This document shows positions 7,831-16,776 of a stretch of DNA of 64,000 nucleotides, in pieces; within the stretch, counting starts at the first letter, position 1; every line of letters begins with the position of its first letter. Origin of the DNA: Endozoicomonas sp. (lineage in GTDB: Bacteria > Pseudomonadota > Gammaproteobacteria > Pseudomonadales > Endozoicomonadaceae); assembly GCA_024509075.1 (NCBI GenBank), contig JAKROC010000002.1:1-64000 (forward strand), in the 5' to 3' direction. Both the position numbers and the translations under genes were made by a program. The notes under the pieces are model-generated. The model saw only the letters and a program-made list of their open reading frames with translations, was not told where the DNA came from and made no database searches.

Positions 7831-9713
7831 ACATCACTAACGACACCTGGCGTAAGCGCATAGATGCTGCCAGAGACCGCCGGGAACCTTTTGAAACGTT
7901 GTGGCAGCACTATTGCAAGCTTCACAGCGACGCCGAACAGGTTATCCTGAACGGCGATGATGATAACCGGATTATCAAGTTGCCAAATGGCGATCGGGTC
8001 AGGCTGGGGCTGGTATTTCGCAATATTGAACAGACGATGGGTTATTTGGAAACGGACGATATCGGCGTCACGGCCCGGGCAATGGCGTATACACGACCAC
8101 TGGATAACATTGATACAAACAATGAGTCAGTGGTTGAGCAGGCTGTTTACGACAGTATGAAAAACAGTGGGCTGATCGGTGGAGCTGACAGGCTGGACCG
8201 TATCAAGCTTGATGCTTTGCTGGTCGGCCATGGCGTATCCTTTTCCTGGTGGAAGGTGTTGGATGAACAAGTCGAAACGGGTCGCATTCCTGTCTTGCGC
8301 GAAAAAGACGGGTTTCTTGAACCGAAAACCGATAAAGCTGGTCAACCGGTCTATAAACCACAAATGGAGACCGTCACGCTCTGGGAAGGTATGGTCGATG
8401 AACGGATCTCTCCACTTGAGTTTTTGTGCTCTAGCACCTGCACCAGTCTTGATGAGTCACACTGGCTCGGTTTTGAACGTATCGTTCGACTGGATGACCT
8501 TAAATCAGATCCTCGATTTGCTGGTCTGCCTGCCGGTTTAAAAGGCGGTTCTTATGAGATCAAAACGTTGCAAGGTGAGCGCGGCCCGGGTGGCACTGAC
8601 TACTACATGGAAGACAGTGTTAAGCTGATTATTGTCTGGGATCGAATGACCAGGGAGCTGATTACGTTTCTGGAGACCAGCGATAAAAAAGAGCGGCAAG
8701 CACACAAAAAAGATCAACCATCCGATGTTTCTGAAAATTTTTTACGACTGAAGCAGGTGCAGTTTCCCGTTGAGTTTGATAATCCGCAAGACAGCCCGTT
8801 TGCTGTTTATATCCCTATTCCTGCCAGTGATCACCCGTACGGTGTCAGCCAGGTTGAGCATATTCGCAATCCGGCACTGGAGAGCGATATGATGCACACT
8901 CGCTTTGCTAACCAGAGCCGCGAACAAAAACGGTTGTGGGTGTACGACAAAAACAAAATTGAGCAAAGTCAGGTAGACGACGCGATTAATGGTAAGCAGT
9001 CTTTGGCAGCCATGGGTATGGATGTTCAAGATGGTGAAGACTTGAGTCGCATTTTTAAAGATATCCAGACGGTCAATATTCCTGATAGTTTGCTCAATGC
9101 TGCCACCATTGCTGAGGATATTGTTCGAAAAAACTCGGGAGTTGCTGAAACACCTTTTGGTGGCACTGAAACTGCTACTGAATCAGAAAATCAGATGATG
9201 ATTGGTCAGGCCAGGGTCAATCGAAAACGCAACAAGCTGTTTTCGTTTTTGGAGCAGTTGGCACAGATTCACCTTGCTTACCTGCGAACGTTTGCCCCGG
9301 ATGGATCCTCCATTCGTGTAGTGCTGGCAGATGGTACTGACGCCCTCTTGAACTACGGAAGAGAGGCGTTTATGGGGCGTTTCAATATCAAGATTGAGCC
9401 TGGCGGCGGGGCTACGGCAATCAGTCCGGTACGTCAGAAAATGTTGATTGAAGCAGTGGGTATGGTGGGCAATAACATGGGGCCGAAAGCCAGTTTGTTG
9501 TTGTTTAGGGAGGTGCTGACCCAGATGGATATTCGCAATGTTAATGGTATTTTGCAGGCAGCCCGAGAGTTTATGATTCCGCCTGCACCGCCAGCGGCAC
9601 CTGCGCCGGGTATGTCTGGCAATATGCCACAGCGTATACCGCCATCGTTGCCAAATCCGGAGCAGATGACGAATGCGAATCAGCTAGGAGCCGCTGTGAA
9701 TGTTACACGGTAA
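7827..9713 (+). CDS. Portal protein
   Basis: 628 residues, within the range of podovirus portals, which form the dodecameric DNA gate at one vertex. Position directly after the large terminase with an ATGA overlap, and before scaffold and capsid, is the strongest evidence. Internal support: an early helical segment (LWQHYCKLHSDAEQVI), the region FRNIEQTMGYLET, a central aromatic core (GVSFSWWKVLDEQ), FAVYIPIPASDHPYGVSQVEHI and a long C-terminal helix rich in Arg and Gln. The tail is Pro/Ala-rich (near residue 590). No sign of truncation. Confidence 0.82.
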   Translation: MNITNDTWRKRIDAARDRREPFETLWQHYCKLHSDAEQVILNGDDDNRIIKLPNGDRVRLGLVFRNIEQTMGYLETDDIGVTARAMAYTRPLDNIDTNNESVVEQAVYDSMKNSGLIGGADRLDRIKLDALLVGHGVSFSWWKVLDEQVETGRIPVLREKDGFLEPKTDKAGQPVYKPQMETVTLWEGMVDERISPLEFLCSSTCTSLDESHWLGFERIVRLDDLKSDPRFAGLPAGLKGGSYEIKTLQGERGPGGTDYYMEDSVKLIIVWDRMTRELITFLETSDKKERQAHKKDQPSDVSENFLRLKQVQFPVEFDNPQDSPFAVYIPIPASDHPYGVSQVEHIRNPALESDMMHTRFANQSREQKRLWVYDKNKIEQSQVDDAINGKQSLAAMGMDVQDGEDLSRIFKDIQTVNIPDSLLNAATIAEDIVRKNSGVAETPFGGTETATESENQMMIGQARVNRKRNKLFSFLEQLAQIHLAYLRTFAPDGSSIRVVLADGTDALLNYGREAFMGRFNIKIEPGGGATAISPVRQKMLIEAVGMVGNNMGPKASLLLFREVLTQMDIRNVNGILQAAREFMIPPAPPAAPAPGMSGNMPQRIPPSLPNPEQMTNANQLGAAVNVTR

Positions 9714-10455
9714 CAAATCAATACAAAGGTTAATTGATGCAATGAAAATTTTATACGGTGAAAATCACGAAATAATGAGAACTCCCTGTAGAAAATGTAA
9801 AGGAATATATGGGTATGTTGTCTGGAAAACTACACAACAAACTATGCGATGCGCTCATTGTGGTGAATGGAATTATAACAAGTCAAAGTCGGAATCAACT
9901 AAAACCATAGATGCTAAATTTTCTAAAGAAGATAAAGTAATGAAAAATGAAAGTGATTTCAAACAAATAAATTCAGAATCAACTAAAGTTATAGCTAATC
10001 AACCTATGCCAAAAAGCAATGTAATAAGTGAATTTGTTGGTTTTGATTATTTAGATTTATCTAACATTGATGTTGAGGGTAATGTTGATTTGCCTATTGG
10101 TGAGCATGTTTGTACTGTTAATTCTGCATCGGTTGAAATAAATAGTTCTGGGATTGGTCGTCATGCAAAAATTAAACTAGCATCAGTAAACGGCTACGGT
10201 AGTGTATTTGATTATTTTAATTTAGAAAATAACAATCCTTTAGCAGTTAAAATTGGACTCAAAAAGTTAAAGCTGTTTTTGTTAGCAGCAAATCATCCTA
10301 ACCCAAATAAACCAGGTGATATTGCCAGCCTACATAATTTATTGGTTATTGTTGGTGTTAAACAGGGTAATGACTATACAAATAATTCAGGTGAGCTTGT
10401 ATTGGGGCGAAAAATTGTAGATTACTATAAACCGTTGCCTGACAATGCAAAATAA
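9700..10455 (+). CDS. Zinc-ribbon plus DUF669-like protein, AT-rich cargo
   Basis: 251 residues. The N-terminal part has two Cys pairs (C30-x2-C33 and C51-x2-C54), a zinc ribbon. A Lys/Ser/Asn-rich linker (about 57-110) follows. The C-terminal half has the features of DUF669 phage single-strand-binding-like proteins: LPIGEHVCTVNSASVEI and FDYFNLENNNPLAVKIGLKKL. DUF669 genes normally sit in replication modules, yet this one is inserted between portal and scaffold. Its base composition is far more AT-rich than the portal gene, which suggests recent acquisition. It starts 14 bases inside the portal gene with AGGAG about ten bases upstream of its ATG. Confidence 0.65.
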   Translation: MLHGNKSIQRLIDAMKILYGENHEIMRTPCRKCKGIYGYVVWKTTQQTMRCAHCGEWNYNKSKSESTKTIDAKFSKEDKVMKNESDFKQINSESTKVIANQPMPKSNVISEFVGFDYLDLSNIDVEGNVDLPIGEHVCTVNSASVEINSSGIGRHAKIKLASVNGYGSVFDYFNLENNNPLAVKIGLKKLKLFLLAANHPNPNKPGDIASLHNLLVIVGVKQGNDYTNNSGELVLGRKIVDYYKPLPDNAK

Positions 10456-10513
10456 AGAAAAGTTATGAAAACAATTACCAGAAATGTTACGTAATGGCAA
10501 CTGAGAAAATTTT

Positions 10514-10756
10514 ATGACTACAAATAAGGTTTATGAAACAAATCTTCGAGAATTGCCAGAAGAAATACCCCTTGGGAATCGTTCAGTAACTTTACTTTTG
10601 ATTCGCGGATCAACAATTATTCAGGCAAAAAATATTGGTGAAAAACGTATGTTGGCGCAGATTATGGAACCAAAAGATATTATTCTTTGTGCTTGGACTG
10701 GTCAATGGTCTACAGATATATTTCTTCTACCTCAAGATAAGTTACCTTTTATTTAA
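10514..10756 (+). CDS. Small hypothetical protein
   Basis: 80 residues, no transmembrane segment and no recognised family. It begins with MTTNKVYETNLRELPEE and continues with alternating hydrophobic residues that suggest a small beta-rich fold (VTLLLIRGSTIIQAKNIG). It shares the AT-rich composition of the DUF669-like gene before it, so the two may have arrived together. Confidence 0.5.
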   Translation: MTTNKVYETNLRELPEEIPLGNRSVTLLLIRGSTIIQAKNIGEKRMLAQIMEPKDIILCAWTGQWSTDIFLLPQDKLPFI

Positions 10757-10769
10757 TGGTTTATTAAAG

Positions 10770-11081
10770 ATGATCAGGATCAGTAAGTACCGGCTGAAAC
10801 TACTGATAATCAGTACTATTGTGGTCCTGTTGCATATCTATTTGACCGGCTGCATGGGCCACCTGGGCGACATGAAAGCTGCCGACATGCGCGCTGCTAT
10901 TGACAATTGTCGCCAGAATCAGCTTGGCGTTTTGACATACCAGAGGGCTGACCGTTCCATTATGGCTATTCGCTGCATCCCGTTACCCAGTGAAGTAAAC
11001 CATAGCGTCACTATTCGTAAGCGGGTCAATATGCCATTATTGCGGGTTATTACTGAAAATATTGATATTCGAGAAGACTAA
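10770..11081 (+). CDS. Small lipoprotein, possibly lysis-related
   Basis: 103 residues from the ATG at 10770; this start is chosen because it places a basic n-region and a hydrophobic stretch directly before a lipobox (IYLTGC), giving a lipoprotein signal peptide with the acylated Cys at about residue 28. The mature part is about 75 residues. The stop overlaps the ATG of the endolysin gene (TAATG), so the two are coupled. Outer-membrane lipoproteins next to endolysins are often o-spanins (Rz1-like), but the expected Pro-rich composition is absent, so that role is uncertain. Confidence 0.6.
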   Translation: MIRISKYRLKLLIISTIVVLLHIYLTGCMGHLGDMKAADMRAAIDNCRQNQLGVLTYQRADRSIMAIRCIPLPSEVNHSVTIRKRVNMPLLRVITENIDIRED

Positions 11082-11512
11082 TGTTGCCTTACATTCCGAG
11101 ATTTTTTCAGGCTTATGAACTGGTCCCTCCAGATATTTATCATCTTAAAAAAGACAAATGTTTTGAATTGATTGATGTACGGGTGTTAATCACTCTTGAT
11201 GATTTGAGAATGTTTTTTGGTCCATGTGTTGTCAATGACTGGTTTTGGGGCGGTCACTTTGAGCAATCTGGTCTACGTACGTCAGATGCTCCTGAGTTCA
11301 GTCCAACCAGTCAGCACACGTTTGGGCGGGCGATGGACTGTAAATTTAAGGAAGCTTCAGCAGATAAAGTTAGACAATTTGTAATTGAAACCCGGCTATT
11401 ACCACATATTACGTTCCTGGAAGATGATGTTGATTGGTTTCATTTTGATGTTCGTAACACTGAACAGATTGTGTTATGGTCCCCTGTCACGAAAAAAAGT
11501 CGATTAGTATGA
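11081..11512 (+). CDS. Endolysin, M15-type peptidase
   Basis: 143 residues. Cleaves peptidoglycan cross-bridges at host lysis. The M15 (VanY/DD-carboxypeptidase-like) zinc ligands are visible: SQHTFGRAMD gives H79 and D86, and DWFHFD gives H121, with D123 close by. The length fits a single-domain phage peptidase without a cell-wall-binding module. No signal peptide, so export would need a holin, which is not clearly identified. It is followed by a large seven-base-period hairpin. Confidence 0.82.
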   Translation: MLPYIPRFFQAYELVPPDIYHLKKDKCFELIDVRVLITLDDLRMFFGPCVVNDWFWGGHFEQSGLRTSDAPEFSPTSQHTFGRAMDCKFKEASADKVRQFVIETRLLPHITFLEDDVDWFHFDVRNTEQIVLWSPVTKKSRLV

Positions 11513-11518
11513 AAAAGA

Positions 11519-11604
11519 CCGCTTCCCGCTGCCCGCTGCCCGCTGCCCGAAAAGGCCCGCACGAATCATTTTTCGGAAAGCAGGCAGCGGGCAGCGGGAA
11601 GCGG
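11519..11604. repeat. Seven-base-period hairpin between endolysin and scaffold
   Basis: CCGCTTC, three copies of CCGCTGC, then CCGAAAA (11519-11553), mirrored by CGGAAAG, CAGGCAG, CGGGCAG, CGGGAAG, CGG (11574-11604). The outer 22 bases pair perfectly with 11583-11604, and CCGAAAA (11547-11553) with TTTTCGG (11570-11576). TTTTCT follows, so it may also act as a partial terminator. See the related structures at 12776 and 13945. Confidence 0.85.
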
Positions 11605-11672
11605 TTTTCTATTGACACTGGTTTTCTATTGTCTAATCTGAATACCGTACCTTTCATGTATATTACGGTTTG

Positions 11673-12764
11673 ATGACAACTCATTCTGAAAGTGGTTCTT
11701 CCCCGGAATCCCCCTCCGGGGATTTTTTAGATTCTGCGGATCCTGTCGCACAATCGTCAGCGAATGAGCCTGTTACCAGCAAAAGTATGTTTGAAGCGGC
11801 TTTTGACCGCGCCGAACAAGCACGAAAGGAACCTGGCAAGCAAGCCAGCGGGAATTCGCCATCATCGGAACAAGCGGCTATTTCAGATAGTGTCAGCACT
11901 CCTACTTCTACTGATACCGATACCCCCGCCATTGAGGCTCACGATGGAACAAGCGGTTCTGTCTCTGCACAGAATGACAGCACTCTTGCTGATCAACAGC
12001 AGTCGTTGACCCCACCGGACAGCTGGCCTAAAGATCGACGCGAGGCGTTTAATGCCTTGCCGGAATCGGGCAAGTCGACTCTTTTATCTATTTACAGAGA
12101 TATGGAGAGCGGCTTAAAGCAGAGTTTTAATAAACTGGCTGATGAGCGTAAGGCGCTCCAGACACAGTTCGGTTTTGACTCTGACCAGATCAAGCAATTG
12201 ACTGATCGCGCCAGGGCGTTTAAAAGTGACCCGGTTGCGGTAATCAGTCAGTTGGCTGAAGAGGCGGGTATTGACGTTTTCTTTAAGAAAGAAAATGAGC
12301 AGATTCCCACGTTCGACAGTCAGGAAGATCTGGTTAGGTGGTTGCAAGGTCAAAGTCAGAAAGAGGCCCGGCAAGCGGCTGCTGATGAAGCTAAATCGTT
12401 ACGGCAATTGCAACAGCAGTCGGCTATGAAGCAAAAGCTGGATGCTGAATTTGCTGAGGCACAGCGGGCGCATCCTGACCTGGCAGACCATCAGGAGGCC
12501 ATTTTCAAATATATCAGCGGGTTTAACCTGCCGGTTGAAATGGCTTATCGTTTAGCGACCTATGAAGGGCTGACTAAACTGGCTCAAAATGGGCAGACGA
12601 CGCTTGCTGAGTTGAACAAAGCCAAAGCCGAACTGGAAAAACTGCAAAAGTTGGCAACAATGCCGCCGGGGCGCGCCGATGGGCGCAGTCTTAAGGAAAA
12701 AGCGAATGGGCTGGATCCTTATGAAACGGCTATGAAGCGGGCAGAGCAGTTACTGGGGCGTTAA
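11673..12764 (+). CDS. Scaffolding protein
   Basis: 363 residues from ATG 11673 (a TTG just before it is less likely). The first 110 residues are Ser/Pro/Glu-rich and probably disordered. A helical, charged body follows (SWPKDRREAFNALPESG, MESGLKQSFNKLADERKAL, KEARQAAADEAKSLRQLQQQ), and the C-terminus is basic. This layout and the position just upstream of the capsid gene fit a phage scaffold that organises coat assembly and then leaves the prohead. Sequence similarity to a named family is not evident by eye. Confidence 0.72.
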   Translation: MTTHSESGSSPESPSGDFLDSADPVAQSSANEPVTSKSMFEAAFDRAEQARKEPGKQASGNSPSSEQAAISDSVSTPTSTDTDTPAIEAHDGTSGSVSAQNDSTLADQQQSLTPPDSWPKDRREAFNALPESGKSTLLSIYRDMESGLKQSFNKLADERKALQTQFGFDSDQIKQLTDRARAFKSDPVAVISQLAEEAGIDVFFKKENEQIPTFDSQEDLVRWLQGQSQKEARQAAADEAKSLRQLQQQSAMKQKLDAEFAEAQRAHPDLADHQEAIFKYISGFNLPVEMAYRLATYEGLTKLAQNGQTTLAELNKAKAELEKLQKLATMPPGRADGRSLKEKANGLDPYETAMKRAEQLLGR

Positions 12765-12775
12765 AAGCGTTTTGC

Positions 12776-12866
12776 ACCACAAAGACACAAAGGCACAAAG
12801 GTTTTTTCTTTTGCGCATAGCGCAAACATGAAAGTCTTTTCTTAGTGTTTTTTGTGCCTTTGTGGT
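12776..12866. repeat. CACAAAGG-repeat hairpin between scaffold and capsid
   Basis: ACCACAAAGACACAAA (12776-12791) pairs with TTTGTGCCTTTGTGGT (12851-12866), 15 of 16 positions. The left arm is made of an 8-base unit (CACAAAGR) in three copies. Inside lies a second perfect hairpin, TTTGCGC-ATA-GCGCAAA (12810-12826). A7 and T-rich sequence follows. It is 52 bases upstream of the capsid start codon. Confidence 0.8.
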
Positions 12867-12918
12867 AAAAAAAGTCTTTTTATCTTGTGTTCAAAGCCGG
12901 TTGCTATGGTGAACGACA

Positions 12919-13941
12919 ATGGCAGAGGTAGCTGGACACCCACGGCGGTATGATTTACCGTTGTTTGCAGGCACTGAAGACACTGAAGATTTGTTTCTGG
13001 CCAGTATGTCTGAGCTGGATAAAGAGCTGGTCAATGAATTAAAAGTTGATCATCCGCTTTGGGAATACCTTCAGGATAAAAATCTTATTAAGTATCAGAA
13101 TGATATCAGCACTGATATCACCATCCCTTTGTTGGATAAACCCAACTCAACGGTGAAAGATTTTACTGCTTACGACGATGCAGACCTGACTCCGCAAGAC
13201 GCAACCAGTGAGGCAAAGTACCTGTGGGGCCATATTGCCGGTACTCAGATGTATAACCGGGAAGAGATGGTCAAAAACACTGGGCGCTATAAATTGCTTG
13301 ACCTGGTAGAAACAAAAACTGTTCAGCTTAAGGAGTCTATTAACAATCATTTTGGTAACAAGCTGATTGGGCAGCAAGATTGTGATGGCCGGGCGTTTAT
13401 GGGCATTGGCCTGATTCTGAAAAAAGACGTCAAATGCGGTGGCATTAACCCGGCTGATGCGAATTTTGGTTACTGGAATCCTCAAACTCCGAGCAAGGAT
13501 GGCGCAGGTGCTAAATATGCCCTGGCTACCGATTATCGGGCGGCTATGCGTAAATTGCGGCGCGATTGTACTATGAATAATATGTCACCTGACGTATATT
13601 TTATGGGTGAGGATGTTTGGGATGAGCACTGTAAGTTTGTGGAAGACAAGACAACTATACAGTTGAGTGCTGAGCAGGCGGCTAAATTTTCCGGTTATGA
13701 GATGATGGTAGACAACGGTCGGTTCTATATGTACGAAAAGAATCTACCTGCAAAAACTGTCTGGGCGTTGAACTTTAAGAATCGTGCAGTTGAGCTGCGG
13801 ATCCACAAAGACACAAACTTTGCTTTTCAGCCCTGGGAGAATACCGGCGGCAAGATCCAGAGCAAGCATCGTCATTGTTTACTGTATACGGCGGTTGTCT
13901 GTCGGAAACGCAATTTGAACGGATTGCTGGAATTTGCTTAA
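12919..13941 (+). CDS. Major capsid protein
   Basis: 340 residues, typical of coat subunits with the HK97 fold. It follows the scaffold gene and is bracketed by large hairpins, as expected for a highly expressed gene. Visible features: an N-terminal helix (SELDKELVNELKVDHPLW), a sheet-forming ITIPLLDKPNSTV, the YLWGHIAGTQMYNREEMVKN segment (residues 94-113), and late DVYFMGEDVWDEHCKF. The N4 gp56-like group is a possible relative, but that is not established here. It ends 86 bases before the adaptor gene. Confidence 0.8.
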   Translation: MAEVAGHPRRYDLPLFAGTEDTEDLFLASMSELDKELVNELKVDHPLWEYLQDKNLIKYQNDISTDITIPLLDKPNSTVKDFTAYDDADLTPQDATSEAKYLWGHIAGTQMYNREEMVKNTGRYKLLDLVETKTVQLKESINNHFGNKLIGQQDCDGRAFMGIGLILKKDVKCGGINPADANFGYWNPQTPSKDGAGAKYALATDYRAAMRKLRRDCTMNNMSPDVYFMGEDVWDEHCKFVEDKTTIQLSAEQAAKFSGYEMMVDNGRFYMYEKNLPAKTVWALNFKNRAVELRIHKDTNFAFQPWENTGGKIQSKHRHCLLYTAVVCRKRNLNGLLEFA

Positions 13942-13944
13942 CAG

Positions 13945-14024
13945 AACGCTGCCCGCTATCCGCTGCCCGCAAAAGATAAAAGCGGGCTTTTTCGGGCGGC
14001 GGGTAGCGGATAGCGGGTAGCGTT
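13945..14024. repeat. Seven-base-period hairpin after capsid gene
   Basis: The 26 bases 13945-13970 (CGCTGCC, CGCTATC, CGCTGCC units) pair with 13999-14024 in all positions, two as G-U. Inside, AAAAGCGGGCTTTTT forms a further small hairpin. TTTTT follows the stem, only four bases before the ATG of the adaptor gene, so the structure could terminate most capsid transcripts and also mask the adaptor ribosome site. Confidence 0.85.
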
Positions 14025-14027
14025 TTT

Positions 14028-14867
14028 ATGAACAGCATTATTGAGCCCTTGTACCCGCCCCCGGACCCAACCCGCAAAGAGCGGATTGTGCAAGACGTTA
14101 TCGACCTGATGAAACTGCGGGACGATGACGTCATGAAAGCCAAGGTGCGCCGCTGGCTCGGTTTTACCCTGACCAAAGCCCAGCGCTTTAACCGGCTTCC
14201 CTGGTGGTTTGCCAAGCGGTTGTTTGGCTGCAAGGTGTACGAGGGGCAGGATGTCTTTGACCTGCAAGGGGAGCTGGACCGGCTGATCGGGGTTTTCTGC
14301 CCCGGCAGGCTGCGGGCGAAATCCATGGATACCATTATCCAGCGCCGGGCCCAGGCGGATTATTATCAGCAAGCCAACTGCGGCATTCCGGAATATTACG
14401 CCCTCCATGGTGGCCGGTTGCACCTCTGGCCCGCCCCGGACGCGGAAATGATGTTCTGCCTGACCTACAGCATTCCGTTAACGGTGGAGCGGGTGCCGCC
14501 GGAGTGGGAGACCTATCTGGTGGATGGCATCATCGGGCTCTATGGCCGCCACTTCGACAGCTCTGGTTTGCTGGAAGAGGCCGCCGGATTCGAGGCGGCG
14601 TTCTGGGAGGGCATCAAGTCCAGCCGGGCCAGCCACTTTGACAGCGAATCCACCAGTCTGGTGGACCACGCCAACCCTTTGTCCATAGCGCAAACCCTGT
14701 TTGGTGCCTATACCGAGGTGAACTCCACCGATTACCACAACGCCATTATCAAACCCGCTTACCTGGCATCTGCTGGGCAAGTGCAGATTTTGGCAAATAA
14801 AGGGCAGGAGGGCAGCAATACCAGAGGAACGCCCATTATGCAGATTGGTGGGGATAGGCAGCCATGA
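14028..14867 (+). CDS. Head-tail adaptor protein
   Basis: 279 residues. The mostly helical N-terminal half (RKERIVQDVIDLMKLRDDD, KARRW-like repeats) and the central YYALHGGRLHLWPAPDAE fit phage adaptor proteins that dock below the portal in podoviruses. GC content is clearly higher than in the flanking structural genes. The start codon sits immediately behind a strong hairpin and lacks a clear Shine-Dalgarno sequence outside that stem. The next gene overlaps by four bases (ATGA). Confidence 0.65.
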   Translation: MNSIIEPLYPPPDPTRKERIVQDVIDLMKLRDDDVMKAKVRRWLGFTLTKAQRFNRLPWWFAKRLFGCKVYEGQDVFDLQGELDRLIGVFCPGRLRAKSMDTIIQRRAQADYYQQANCGIPEYYALHGGRLHLWPAPDAEMMFCLTYSIPLTVERVPPEWETYLVDGIIGLYGRHFDSSGLLEEAAGFEAAFWEGIKSSRASHFDSESTSLVDHANPLSIAQTLFGAYTEVNSTDYHNAIIKPAYLASAGQVQILANKGQEGSNTRGTPIMQIGGDRQP

Positions 14868-16087
14868 GTGATGCACTGCCCCCCCTTGAAGAACTGCTGG
14901 CGGAGTTTGACAGCGGTAAGATTCCCCGCTCCGACACCTGGCAAACGCTGATTACCGGGCTCTATTTTAATACCGACAATGTCAATGAAATCGAGGGTTG
15001 GTACAACACGGTTCAGGAGCTGACCAACTTCAATCAGACGCTGGGCCAGACCATCAAGATCCAGCACGATCAGATTGAAATCTGGTACGGTCAGGTGGAC
15101 AGCTGGCAACAACAAGTTTCCGCCAATACGCTTTCTGCCGCTGAATCTGCCACCACGGCCACCGACCAGGCCACTATGGCAAAAGCCTGGGCATCAAATC
15201 CGGTGGATGACGTCGTAGAAAATGAACAATACTCCAGCCTTCATTATGCCCGACAGAGTTCAGATTCTGCCGCCAACAGTTCCGCCAGTGCGGACCGAGC
15301 TGAAGCCAGCGCCAGCCAGGCCAAGGCCAGCGAAACCGCTAGCGTTAGCAGTGCCAGCCTGGCACAGAACAGCGCTACATCCGCAAGCAATTCAGCCAGC
15401 AATGCCCTGAACTCGGCTAATAATGCCCAAGCCAGTGAAACTGCCGCGCAACAGTCCGCTTCTGTCGCACAGGCTTCTGAGCAGTCAGCTCAAGATAGTG
15501 CGAAGTTGGCAGGAAGCAGTGAGGCAGCGGCCGCTAGTTCTGCCAGTGCGTCGTCACAACAGGCGGATCGGTCGGAGAGTGAGGCGGATCGGGCAAAGTC
15601 AGAAGCGGACAGAGTTATTGCCAGTTCATCCCGAATTGTGGGTGAAATTTGCCGGTTTTCTTTTGATACACCACCGCCTGGTTTCTTTGCTTTAGATGGT
15701 TCAACGATCCCCAACGGGAAAATTGATTTTCCGACACTGGCCAGTAGTGGCAGTCGGTTTATTACCATCAGTGGCAATAATATTGTTTTGCAAAATTTTG
15801 TGGATTTTGGGCGAGGGAAAGGTTCCAGTGGGCGAGCAGTGGGAGCTAGTGAAAGTGATGCTATTAGAAATATAACTGGTGCTCATACAGACTATTATGG
15901 AACAACATTACATGGTCCTTTTAAGGGAGCTTTTTATGGAGTTAAAACAACATACAGACAAGGTAATGGATCTACATCAGGAGGACAAAGTTTAAGATTT
16001 GATGCTTCAAAAGTTGTACCAACCGCAAACGAAAACCGCCCAAAATCCCTAACCGAATTAGTCTGCATTTACCACGGAGTTATCTAA
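14864..16087 (+). CDS. Tail fibre/collar protein
   Basis: 407 residues. Residues 1-80 look like a virion-attachment domain. About 85-260 is a long Ala/Ser/Gln/Asn run (SASNALNSANNAQASE type repeats), a trimeric coiled-coil shaft common in phage fibres. From about 263 (VGEICRFSFDTPPPGFFALDG) a tail-collar-type domain begins and leads to a receptor-facing tip that ends in TELVCIYHGVI. Codon use becomes more AT-rich near 15850-16000, suggesting exchange of the tip. Confidence 0.8.
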   Translation: MSDALPPLEELLAEFDSGKIPRSDTWQTLITGLYFNTDNVNEIEGWYNTVQELTNFNQTLGQTIKIQHDQIEIWYGQVDSWQQQVSANTLSAAESATTATDQATMAKAWASNPVDDVVENEQYSSLHYARQSSDSAANSSASADRAEASASQAKASETASVSSASLAQNSATSASNSASNALNSANNAQASETAAQQSASVAQASEQSAQDSAKLAGSSEAAAASSASASSQQADRSESEADRAKSEADRVIASSSRIVGEICRFSFDTPPPGFFALDGSTIPNGKIDFPTLASSGSRFITISGNNIVLQNFVDFGRGKGSSGRAVGASESDAIRNITGAHTDYYGTTLHGPFKGAFYGVKTTYRQGNGSTSGGQSLRFDASKVVPTANENRPKSLTELVCIYHGVI

Positions 16088-16519
16088 ATGGAATGGTATC
16101 GTTACAACCCGGACACTTTGGAATACGAGCACCCCGTTATTTGCCAGCCCAATCCGGCCAGGCCTGGGGAATTTTTGATTCCACCATCTGCTACCGAACT
16201 GGAACCCCCAACCGCCGGAGACCATGAGGCCGCCGTTTTCCAACCCGGCAGTAATTGCTGGACGGTAACACCGGATTTTCGGGGAACGGACTACTGGCTC
16301 CCTGATGGCAGCCACCACACCATTGAACGGATCGGGGAAGTAATGCCGGAAGGCGCCCTGGATCAACCACCGCCGGATTTCACCGCCATTCATCACATCA
16401 ACGGCCAGGTCCGCCAGCAACGTTTCCAAAAAGCACAACAACTGCAAGACCTTAAACAACTGAAACAGCTGATGACCACGGTCAATCACCTTCAAACCAT
16501 AATTAAGGAGCAACCCTGA
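16088..16519 (+). CDS. Probable tail-fibre assembly chaperone
   Basis: 143 residues, starting immediately after the fibre stop. The N-terminus (MEWYRYNPDTLEYEHPVIC) and central DYWLPDGSHHTIERIGEVMPEGA, followed by a Gln/Leu-rich helical end (RFQKAQQLQDLKQLKQLM), resemble the small chaperones encoded next to fibre genes. Position is the main evidence. It overlaps the next gene by one base. Confidence 0.55.
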   Translation: MEWYRYNPDTLEYEHPVICQPNPARPGEFLIPPSATELEPPTAGDHEAAVFQPGSNCWTVTPDFRGTDYWLPDGSHHTIERIGEVMPEGALDQPPPDFTAIHHINGQVRQQRFQKAQQLQDLKQLKQLMTTVNHLQTIIKEQP

Positions 16520-16776
16520 TGGCCCGTTTTGTTTACAGCACCGATACCCCCATAGGCCAGCTGGCGGCGGAAGGCGTCAACTGTTTGCTGGAAGGTTCCT
16601 ACAAACTGAGCCGGGCGGCGGAGTCCGTTACGCTCATGGACGAAACCCAGATGACCGCTGAAATGGGCGTACAAAAAGACAGTCAAGCCGGTTTTCGCAG
16701 CGCCCTGAATCAATTGAAAAAGGCGCTGGAAGCCGAGCCGTTTTCCAAATTGCTGCCCAATCTGGACCAGGGTTGA
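16519..16776 (+). CDS. Small hypothetical virion-module protein
   Basis: 85 residues, helical, no recognised family. MARFVYSTDTPIGQLAAEGVN opens it, followed by ESVTLMDETQMTAEMG and an amphipathic helix to the end. Its stop overlaps the start of the following structural gene, so it is part of the same translation-coupled string. Confidence 0.55.
   Translation: MARFVYSTDTPIGQLAAEGVNCLLEGSYKLSRAAESVTLMDETQMTAEMGVQKDSQAGFRSALNQLKKALEAEPFSKLLPNLDQG

Noticed and set aside
11476..11684. Short frames on both strands through the hairpin after the endolysin
   Set aside because: They only translate the inverted heptad repeat.
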